Part shown: positions 1 through 6,217 of the stretch, one piece after another
Position numbering within the stretch: position 1 is the stretch's first letter
Layout: the number at the start of each line of letters is the position of its first letter
From: Victivallaceae bacterium
Lineage (GTDB): Bacteria > Verrucomicrobiota > Lentisphaeria > Victivallales > Victivallaceae
Direction: 5' to 3'
DNA length: 9,293 bases
NCBI GenBank assembly: GCA_028717165.1
Contig: JAQUOK010000075.1
Span: 1 to 9,293 of the forward strand
Made by a program: the position numbers and the translations under genes
Notes under the pieces: model-generated
The model's input: only the letters and a program-made list of their open reading frames with translations
Databases searched by the model: none
What the model was told of the DNA's origin: nothing

Positions 1-47
1 ACCTTGCGGTCGGTAACGGGCTGCGATTCACTTTTGGTTTTCGGCAC
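1..47 (-). other. Possible start of a further gene, cut by left edge
   Basis: A frame beginning at GTG 47 stays open to the edge and reads MPKTKSESQPVTDRK if GTG initiates. It lies about 48 bases after the stop of the lyase-like gene on the same strand. There is no clear ribosome site, and 15 codons are too few to judge. A polar, basic start of this kind could suit a transcriptional regulator, but that is a guess. Confidence 0.15.
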
Positions 48-95
48 GGCAGTGGAAATGCGTTTTGATTATTCTGCTCATTATTGCGATAACGA

Positions 96-2309
96 TTAAT
101 TCCTTGGAATTATTTTCAAAAGACAGGCAGTAAACGGTTTTAGGGGGAGTTTATTTCCTTGAATGATCTTTTCCTGAGAAGACATTTCGCTAAAGCGGCA
201 TGAACTGAAGCCCGTTAATTCAACGCTTTTTTCCTCTTCCGTGAAGTTCGCTGTCAGCAGATATCTCTGATTATTGGCGTCAATGCCCGTAACCGCCCGG
301 ATGCCGGCACCGAGATCCAATGCCTGCCAGCGCTGCCGCTTACTTATTTCACGGGTTTCCGAAACATTTACTCCGCTCATGAGCATAACTCCGGTATCAA
401 TTACCGGTTTTCGGGGCGGTTCAAAATCACTTTCCATTTTAAACTGGGAACAAATTTCATCCGCATAAAGAGTGAAATGATCCGGTTTGTTCTGGATCCT
501 TATCTGCCGTTCTGCAGGGCGATAAATTGTCATATTTTCGTCCCCGTAAATCGAAAGCATCGCAAGACAACTGTCAATATTAACCCAGGAAGATTCAAAT
601 TTAATGACTTCCTCCCCGCCGGGACAGCCGGCAAGCGTAAAGCTTCCTTCGGATGAAACATATTCCCGCTTAAAGTCATTGTAAACGTCATTCGGAATTT
701 TCAGCCCGCCCCCTTTTATAAAATGCAGGTAAATTCGCCTCGTCGTTTCCGCGTATTGCAGACATATTACCGTCTTATGGTCCGGAAGGGCGGCAAATAC
801 TATACCGTGTTGAGCGAAAACATCTTCCCTTTCTCCTTCTCCCATCGGCATTTTTTCCGTCCAGTGGACGCAGCCATAATTTAAAAATCCGCCGCTGAAA
901 AGTTTATGGCCGTTAGTTATGACCGTCGGCACGGAAATACAGGACGTTACCAGTTCCCCGCTCAAATTATGCTGCCATTCCGCCATATCGCTTTTGCCGG
1001 GAGGTACGCAGATACCGCTTGGTTTCTGGGACGCTTCCCAAACCCATGAGGCAATTCGATTTGAATCCCGAACCATGGTCGCACCGTGGAATTCATCCTG
1101 CCATAAAACTTCAGGTTCTTTATTCGCAGGAGGAATTTCCTGCGGCAATTTAAATAAACGCCGCCAGTAAGCCCCGAAAGACATTGCCGCAGCCCGGTCT
1201 CCCTCAAGTCTGGTATAATAAAACGGGCTTAAGCGAGCCATTCTTTGCAGCCGGTTTGAAAGGAACGCCCCGTCGCTATTGGCGGCGACTTCCTTCATTA
1301 CCTGCGATAACCAACCGGTTTCATAGCGGAGGGCGCCTTTATCGCCATATTTATCCAATGCCAGAAGCCACATCGGCACGGCGTAATCCTGACAGTAACA
1401 ATAACGCACTCTGGTATCGCCGCCGATTCTGAGCAGCCTGCCGTCCGGGAAAGTAAATTGTTTTACGGTTTCCCAAAGTTCCCGCGCGTGAAAATAAACT
1501 TCTTCCGGCAGGACGATTCCGCGCCCCTTCATGGAAAAATGCAGCATGGCGATATTGGACAGGCAAATAACCATGTAACCCACATTCATATAGTTATGAT
1601 GGTTTAGTGAGAAATTTTCAGTAAAATTAGGCCCGATATGCCATTCTTTAACCATTTTCCCGTTAAATTTTTTCGTCGAATTTTTATCCGCGGGAACGGA
1701 AATGCCGTTAACGAACATGGCGGCAGCTTTCTGCAGGTACTCGTCTTTGCGTTGAATATCAGGATAATAAGCGGCAGTTCTCAACAACATGGAACCGTTC
1801 CAGATATTCGCTTCCGGACGGTTCCGCTCAGGAGCGATTCCGGCCTTGATCTCATATTCGTCCAGAATGCAGATGCTTTCCGATTCAAGGATGGTGCGCA
1901 TGGCACGTTTATCCTCTTCCGAAAGGAATTCATGTATCGCGTCAAAACCGTGCATCATCCTTTCCAGAGCGAGGACGCTGATCCATGAATGGCCCCATTG
2001 TTTATTATTCGAACAGAGTTCTTTGCCGGTCAGATGAGTATGCAGGGAATATCTTAACAGTTTGAGCGCAATATCCAACAGTTCGTCACGGCTCATGCCG
2101 ACGGCATTTTCATCCAGTCCAGGCGATGTGGCAAGAACCGCAAATGCCGCAAAAGCGTTCATGTTGGTCTGAACCATCCAGCTGTGATGTTCGCCGGTGC
2201 CGTAGCACATTATATCAGGAGTATCCGGAGGCGTATAAAAATATTTTGCCGCGGCCCGAGCCCAGTTCTCAAGCATCCTTACATAACTGCCTGAAGTCAG
2301 CTTATCCAT
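96..2309 (-). CDS. Probable polysaccharide lyase-like protein (helical toroid plus beta-sandwich)
   Basis: A 737-residue protein without a signal peptide or membrane segment. Residues 1 to about 380 are mostly amphipathic helices with conserved-looking aromatic and His patches (GTGEHHSWM at 38-45, QWGHSWI at 104-110, PEANIWNGSML at 165-175, NHHNYMNVGYM at 236-246, FPDGRLLRIGGDTR at 287-300). This is the pattern of the alpha/alpha toroid in heparinase II/III, alginate and hyaluronate lyases. Residues about 400-600 are strand-rich, and a third all-beta region (610-737) closes the chain. Paired His, Asn and Tyr at 236-240 are plausible catalytic residues. The length fits toroid-plus-sandwich lyases. 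The position after the GH2 and importer genes suggests cytoplasmic cleavage of imported uronic-acid oligosaccharides. I cannot place it in a named lyase family; a glycoside hydrolase with the same fold is the main alternative. GGAA lies eight bases before ATG 2309. Confidence 0.55.
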   Translation of the reverse strand: MDKLTSGSYVRMLENWARAAAKYFYTPPDTPDIMCYGTGEHHSWMVQTNMNAFAAFAVLATSPGLDENAVGMSRDELLDIALKLLRYSLHTHLTGKELCSNNKQWGHSWISVLALERMMHGFDAIHEFLSEEDKRAMRTILESESICILDEYEIKAGIAPERNRPEANIWNGSMLLRTAAYYPDIQRKDEYLQKAAAMFVNGISVPADKNSTKKFNGKMVKEWHIGPNFTENFSLNHHNYMNVGYMVICLSNIAMLHFSMKGRGIVLPEEVYFHARELWETVKQFTFPDGRLLRIGGDTRVRYCYCQDYAVPMWLLALDKYGDKGALRYETGWLSQVMKEVAANSDGAFLSNRLQRMARLSPFYYTRLEGDRAAAMSFGAYWRRLFKLPQEIPPANKEPEVLWQDEFHGATMVRDSNRIASWVWEASQKPSGICVPPGKSDMAEWQHNLSGELVTSCISVPTVITNGHKLFSGGFLNYGCVHWTEKMPMGEGEREDVFAQHGIVFAALPDHKTVICLQYAETTRRIYLHFIKGGGLKIPNDVYNDFKREYVSSEGSFTLAGCPGGEEVIKFESSWVNIDSCLAMLSIYGDENMTIYRPAERQIRIQNKPDHFTLYADEICSQFKMESDFEPPRKPVIDTGVMLMSGVNVSETREISKRQRWQALDLGAGIRAVTGIDANNQRYLLTANFTEEEKSVELTGFSSCRFSEMSSQEKIIQGNKLPLKPFTACLLKIIPRN

Positions 2310-2333
2310 AATATCAGTTCCATTAGTTGTTAG

Positions 2334-2339
2334 ATTATA
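2334..2339 (-). promoter_or_regulatory. Possible -10 box before the lyase-like gene
   Basis: A perfect TATAAT lies 24 bases upstream of the start codon at 2309, in A+T-rich DNA after the pseudogene. No good -35 match stands 16-18 bases further upstream, so this may be chance. If real, it would give the last gene its own transcript with a very short leader. Confidence 0.25.
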
Positions 2340-2368
2340 AAAATATAGTATTCAATAGAAATATTTTT

Positions 2369-2678
2369 TCAGTTATTGATGGCAACGCCGGTATCGATGC
2401 CGGTAATAATAGCGTCATACCTACCGATTACGCTTGCATTTTCACTCATAAGTCCGACCCAGCATTTGTTCTTTATTGTTTGATGGAAATAACCGTTATT
2501 TGGTATTTTGCAAGGTAAAAATGCATAATTTATGATCTTTTCCAGTCTTTTATCCTGTTTAAAAGCCTTTTCATTGGGATTCGCGATTGCAATAATTTCA
2601 ATATTTGGATGTACTGTATAATTTGAATGCACCTCTTCCCTTTACACCCAACATTGCAAATCTTATTTTATCCTTCAT
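2369..2678 (-). pseudogene. Broken, truncated Gfo/Idh/MocA-type oxidoreductase remnant
   Basis: From ATG 2678 the sequence reads MKDKIRFAMLGVKGRG, the start of an NAD(P)-binding Rossmann fold, but meets a stop at 2598. A continuation in a second frame, from about 2635, reads HPNIEIIAIANPNEKAF, which matches the second strand and acidic/polar turn expected about 20 residues after the glycine motif. The two fit together if one base has been gained (or two lost) near 2634-2636. The second frame runs to a stop at 2369 and ends YDAIITGIDTGVAINN, but the total is only about 100 residues, against roughly 330-450 for the family, and the middle part no longer resembles it. There is no strong ribosome site. 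I read this as the decayed 5' end of a dehydrogenase gene, of a kind that often accompanies sugar-catabolic operons. The family call rests on the N-terminal 40 residues only. Confidence 0.55.
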
Positions 2679-2704
2679 TTTATTGTTTCTTAAATTTTTA
2701 TTTG

Positions 2705-3046
2705 TTATCTTGTAATAGATGCTGTGTTTTTGAAAATACAGAGAATTACAATTCCGCAGGTAATCAGTCCAATTCCAAGCCATTGCAGATAATTAATGTG
2801 CGTTCTGAATACCCATGCTATGGCAATTTGCGCCAACAAGGAGGCGCTGCCGCCACAAATCCCCATCGCTATGTTCGGGTTCATCTGTTTAAAAAGGTTC
2901 ATCAGGATCCAAATGCTTGAAAAAGCCAACGTATTCCCTAGAATAAACCCCGTCAGCCAATGTTCTTGAGCTTCGCTTCCCCATTTGAATAATAACGCCC
3001 CCATAACCTGCAGGACAATATAAGTGGCAATCATAATAATTATCAT
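2705..3046 (-). CDS. Small four-helix SMR/EamA-like membrane protein
   Basis: A 113-residue integral membrane protein with four hydrophobic helices at about 2-21, 31-51, 58-82 and 87-107, the size and layout of small multidrug resistance proteins and of short EamA/DMT-type subunits such as ArnE and ArnF. The first helix (YIVLQVMGALLFKW) aligns with EmrE helix 1 (LAEVIGTTLMKF), and the Gly-rich stretch ICGGSASLLAQIAIAWVF fits the third helix. The glutamate that couples proton and drug in EmrE (Glu14) is Gln13 here, so classic drug-proton antiport is unlikely. ATG 3046 is chosen because the ribosome site lies seven bases upstream; a TTG one codon earlier is too close to it. The gene sits 75 bases after the GH2 stop, in A+T-rich DNA. 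A lipid-linked sugar, sugar or metabolite transporter is possible. The function is not assigned. Confidence 0.75.
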   Translation of the reverse strand: MIIIMIATYIVLQVMGALLFKWGSEAQEHWLTGFILGNTLAFSSIWILMNLFKQMNPNIAMGICGGSASLLAQIAIAWVFRTHINYLQWLGIGLITCGIVILCIFKNTASITR

Positions 3047-3053
3047 CAATCGT

Positions 3054-3060
3054 TCCTTTT
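3054..3060 (-). promoter_or_regulatory. Ribosome binding site fixing the start of the SMR-like gene
   Basis: AAAAGGA reads toward the gene and ends seven bases before ATG 3046, an ideal distance. The alternative TTG at 3049 would leave only four bases, so the ATG is preferred. Confidence 0.6.
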
Positions 3061-3121
3061 TCGCTTTTTGTATTTCCCTAATACTTTTATTCAGATTTTT
3101 TTAATATTGAATAACATTTTC

Positions 3122-5965
3122 TCATATGTTCTCCACTTCCGCTATTTTTTGTTCTTTACTTACAGATTGAGATACCTGAGAGGTTGGGAGTGCAAGCAGT
3201 TTTTCCATGTCTCGCCGCGAAACTGCCGCCTCGGGAATGAATTGTTTGCCGCACACATAGCGCAACAGCCTGTCCAGTAAATACGGACCTTCCACTTCCG
3301 CCGCTTTCTCAGCAAAATTTCCCTGATGGAACAAATTCAATGTAGTAATAAGAAGAGCTCCGCGGCCTACTGTCGTTTCAAAAAGATATGCCTGGTTTCT
3401 TCCGCCTTTATAACTGTCTATGCAACGGATAATCGGTCGTATCGGAACCGGCCAGTTATCCAGAATTATTACTGGCGAGTACTGTATCAGATTATAGAAC
3501 TGCAGATCACAATACCCGTCATGGGGAAAATCGGCAAGAGCTGGATGCATGTCAATAAGTGTTCCGGATGAGCCATGTTCAAGTGAGTTCCATGGAATAG
3601 TACCGAACCAGGCGTTTCCCTGTTCCAGTCCGCCAGCATTTTGAACATAAAATACTCGTCCGCCATTCTCAAGAAAATCAAGCGCGGAAGAATTCAGTGA
3701 GTTTGTAATTAGCACTTCCGCATTGATATCGGAACAGAAACGGCAATAATATTGGGGAAGAACAAGTCCAGAAATACTTATATGACACGGAGGCGTATTC
3801 AGAAATGCTTGCGGGAATAACCAAAACGGCCAGTTATTGCGCGCAGCAGTTTCTTCATTTGTCATAAGTTCCATATGCAAAACAACCTTGCATGCACTAT
3901 TTGCCGGCCGGGGTTGAATGCCGACATTATGCACAATGCGGTCGGAATACGCATCAATAGTACCGAACAGTTCATGCCCCTCGGCTAACGGTGTCCCGGA
4001 CGCGGCGGTAACCAATTGCCATTTTACTACGGAATTCACAAGAGGTGCCGATGATTGGTTTGATACGGTAATTGCCACTGTGATTGTTTCGCCATTCCAA
4101 TAACAGCGGTACCAGGATGCGCGATCAATTAAAACCACTATATTGCCATTACTTTTTCTGAACTCTTCAGCAGAGACATTCTTGGGGTCGCCAAAATCGT
4201 CCCATATCCCCTCTACCGCTTCCTTAAAGTCCTTACCAAACCAGATGGAATAGCCATTGACGATGCGCCGTGCCGTTTCACACCCCGTTTTCCTTTGGAT
4301 TGCCTGTATTTTTTCAGAATTTTCAACAAAGCGCGGCAATAATTCGCTCAAGCCTTTTTCTGCCGCAATCTTCTCTGCATACTCAATGTGAAATGGAAGG
4401 ATGGCGGCATCCTCATATTTATATTTCAAAGCCGGATTTGGGTAGGAACTCCACCAATAAAACTCATGCATTATAATCGGTTTATTCCAATAAGGCGGTT
4501 CATCAAAGTTTGGCAGGCCACCGCCCGCCCACTCATATATATCGGTATCGTCACGCTGGCTGTTATACCGGCGTATTCCGCCAACTGTTATCAGCAACCG
4601 CGTCGAATCAATGCGTCGTACCATATCCGACAGCTGCCGGATTTCAGCGATATGTTCAGGATTGTAATGATAAATTTCCGCATTAACCGAATAAATCATT
4701 ACACAAGGATGATTGAAATTCTGACCGATGACATCCGCAACATAACTTTCATCCAAAGCTTCAGGCGATGGCCAGTTCATATTCTGGTATGTCGGATAAT
4801 ATTGAACCAGCAATCCGTATTTATCCGCTACATCCAGAAATTCCTTATGGGGTATACTGGCGAGAAAATTTACAAAATTAAAACCATAATCACGCGCCTG
4901 TTTGATTTCTTTTTCAAGCCGTGTCCGATCCAGGTAAGGCGATAACGTATAAGCCCATAGCTGAGGGTTACCGTAGCCGCGTAAAAAAACCGGATGACCG
5001 TTTATAAGGATTTGTTTTCCTCTCACTTCGAATTCACGCATACCAAACCGTTCACTCACAGAATCAATCGTTGCGCCGTGATTCTCAAGCGCTACCGTCA
5101 GATGGTATAAATAAGGAGATTCCGGACTCCAGAGGTGCAGATCCCGCATCGGGATTTCCCCGTGAAAGTTACCAGACGCCACTTCCCCGCAAGCCGGATC
5201 CAAGGCGGTCACGGATTCGGCAGCCAACTTCCCGACGGCATCAAAAACCTGAAACCGCAAATAACATTCCGCATCCGCAATTTTACCAGCCATACAGATC
5301 TTGATCTTTACCTTTTGGTTCGCAATATCAGGAAAAATTTGCAGGCGCTTAATATGCAAAACCGGAATCGCTTCTAAAATAACATCACGGTATAATCCGC
5401 TCCAGGTCGCCACGTTAAATGTCCCATTCGTAATCGGATTCACCCAGCAGCGCTGCCACTTGGACCCCTGTCTGGGCCTTCTTGTATTTACCCAGGGACT
5501 TGGACGATCAAATACATTACATTCGCTTATTCGCAGAACAATGGTTTGTTCCATATCAAAACGGATGTATTCAGTTAAATCCAATATACATTCAAGTGCG
5601 ACCTTATGGTGTTCTCCTATGAACTGTCCGTCCAACCAAAACTCGGCCTTGGGATTGATACCCCCGAAGCGAAGCAATATTCTCCTGCCTTTCCATGCAG
5701 ACGGGACAGTGAACGTACGGCGGTACCATCCGGTTCCGAGATATGATGTTTTTTCAAATTGCAGACCTTCCGATGGAAATCCGCTACTTTGACATGTTTG
5801 CGTATGGTGCTTGTTATCGCCGAACCCTTGCGCCTGCCAGGCGCCAGGCACCATAATTTCGTTATTGAATACATCGTTACGTTCCCACCATTTTTCGGAA
5901 AGGCCTACATCCTGTGGGTCAAGCGCAAATTTCCAAACACCCGAAAGCTTCATTGAATCACGCAT
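3122..5965 (-). CDS. Glycoside hydrolase family 2-type enzyme with C-terminal amidotransferase-like domain
   Basis: A predicted retaining exo-glycosidase of the beta-galactosidase, beta-glucuronidase and beta-mannosidase clan, 947 residues. Layout: a sugar-binding jelly-roll domain at about 1-200 (GTGWYRRTFTVP, then WSGLYRDV), an Ig-like sandwich at about 203-310 ending LWSPESPYLYHLTV and RFGMREFEVRG, and a TIM barrel from about 315 (ILINGHPVFLRGYG). The candidate acid/base is Glu430 in YSVNAEIYHY and the candidate nucleophile is Glu501 in KPIIMHEFYW. The barrel closes near 600. A beta-sandwich (about 608-705) follows, then a GATase/ThuA-like domain at about 735-905 with WFGTIPW and HPALADFPHDG. 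No signal peptide is visible, so the enzyme is probably cytoplasmic and acts on imported sugar. The start at 5965 has AAAGGA at 5975-5980; the internal ATG four codons later has no such site. The exact substrate cannot be assigned: the residue before Glu430 is Ala, where family members usually have Asn. Confidence 0.88.
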   Translation of the reverse strand: MRDSMKLSGVWKFALDPQDVGLSEKWWERNDVFNNEIMVPGAWQAQGFGDNKHHTQTCQSSGFPSEGLQFEKTSYLGTGWYRRTFTVPSAWKGRRILLRFGGINPKAEFWLDGQFIGEHHKVALECILDLTEYIRFDMEQTIVLRISECNVFDRPSPWVNTRRPRQGSKWQRCWVNPITNGTFNVATWSGLYRDVILEAIPVLHIKRLQIFPDIANQKVKIKICMAGKIADAECYLRFQVFDAVGKLAAESVTALDPACGEVASGNFHGEIPMRDLHLWSPESPYLYHLTVALENHGATIDSVSERFGMREFEVRGKQILINGHPVFLRGYGNPQLWAYTLSPYLDRTRLEKEIKQARDYGFNFVNFLASIPHKEFLDVADKYGLLVQYYPTYQNMNWPSPEALDESYVADVIGQNFNHPCVMIYSVNAEIYHYNPEHIAEIRQLSDMVRRIDSTRLLITVGGIRRYNSQRDDTDIYEWAGGGLPNFDEPPYWNKPIIMHEFYWWSSYPNPALKYKYEDAAILPFHIEYAEKIAAEKGLSELLPRFVENSEKIQAIQRKTGCETARRIVNGYSIWFGKDFKEAVEGIWDDFGDPKNVSAEEFRKSNGNIVVLIDRASWYRCYWNGETITVAITVSNQSSAPLVNSVVKWQLVTAASGTPLAEGHELFGTIDAYSDRIVHNVGIQPRPANSACKVVLHMELMTNEETAARNNWPFWLFPQAFLNTPPCHISISGLVLPQYYCRFCSDINAEVLITNSLNSSALDFLENGGRVFYVQNAGGLEQGNAWFGTIPWNSLEHGSSGTLIDMHPALADFPHDGYCDLQFYNLIQYSPVIILDNWPVPIRPIIRCIDSYKGGRNQAYLFETTVGRGALLITTLNLFHQGNFAEKAAEVEGPYLLDRLLRYVCGKQFIPEAAVSRRDMEKLLALPTSQVSQSVSKEQKIAEVENI

Positions 5966-6046
5966 ATTGTCATTTCCTTTAAAGTAGTTGGTTATGTCAA
6001 AAATTTTTAATTAAAATTCTATTTATCTTATTGATCATGTATTTAT

Positions 6047-6133
6047 TTAGTGTTTGTAAGTTTTCTCATCCAGAAAAAAACGTTTTTTTCTGTACCGTTT
6101 GTTCTTAATGTCAGGATTTTGTTGTTTTTTCAA
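6047..6133 (-). CDS. Possible 28-residue basic peptide
   Basis: A short frame begins at TTG 6133 with a well-placed AGAGG (6141-6145, seven bases upstream) and ends at TAA 6047. It would encode 28 residues, very rich in Lys and Arg (ending FFLDEKTYKH), with no membrane segment. It lies in the spacer between the long permease and the GH2 gene, and the palindrome at 6071-6092 falls inside it. The ribosome site is the only positive evidence. In A+T-rich DNA a frame of this length is expected by chance, the start codon is the less common TTG, and the palindrome gives a sufficient non-coding reason for conservation here. I do not recognise the peptide. Confidence 0.15.
   Translation of the reverse strand: MKKQQNPDIKNKRYRKKRFFLDEKTYKH
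6071..6092. promoter_or_regulatory. Perfect 22-base palindrome, candidate LacI-type operator upstream of GH2 gene
   Basis: The sequence is CAG, seven A, CG, seven T, CTG, identical to its own reverse complement over all 22 bases; the symmetry stops on both sides. It lies about 106 bases upstream of the GH2 start codon and about 126 bases after the permease stop. LacI-family operators are typically palindromes centred on CG with flanking A and T runs, so a repressor site controlling the downstream catabolic genes is the best reading. The alternative is a weak hairpin at the end of the transporter transcript, but a mostly A-U stem with almost no loop and no G+C-rich base makes a poor intrinsic terminator. 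No convincing promoter boxes were found next to it. Confidence 0.5.
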
Positions 6134-6217
6134 TAAAACACCTCTGTTTTCCTTTTGTGTGTACATGACTGTCGATCATAAGTTATTTTCTCAGTTTTTG
6201 ATTTAACCTTTCTATAA

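Noticed and set aside
100..115. Inverted repeat TAATTCC/GGAATTA at the end of the lyase-like gene.
   Set aside because: It overlaps the stop codon, has a two-base loop and is not followed by a T run in the direction of transcription.
3087..3114. Seven-base inverted repeat TTATTCA/TGAATAA after the GH2 stop.
   Set aside because: The stem is all A-T but one pair, the loop is long and there is no U run after it on the transcribed strand, so it does not look like an intrinsic terminator.
4388..4945. A 185-codon plus-strand frame opposite the GH2 gene.
   Set aside because: It lies wholly within the GH2 catalytic barrel coding region, shows no recognisable domain and has no ribosome site; it is an antisense shadow.
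5995..6000. A perfect TTGACA upstream of the GH2 gene.
   Set aside because: At a 16-18 base spacing the partner -10 region would fall on the ribosome site, and it shows no match to TATAAT. A chance match in A+T-rich DNA.
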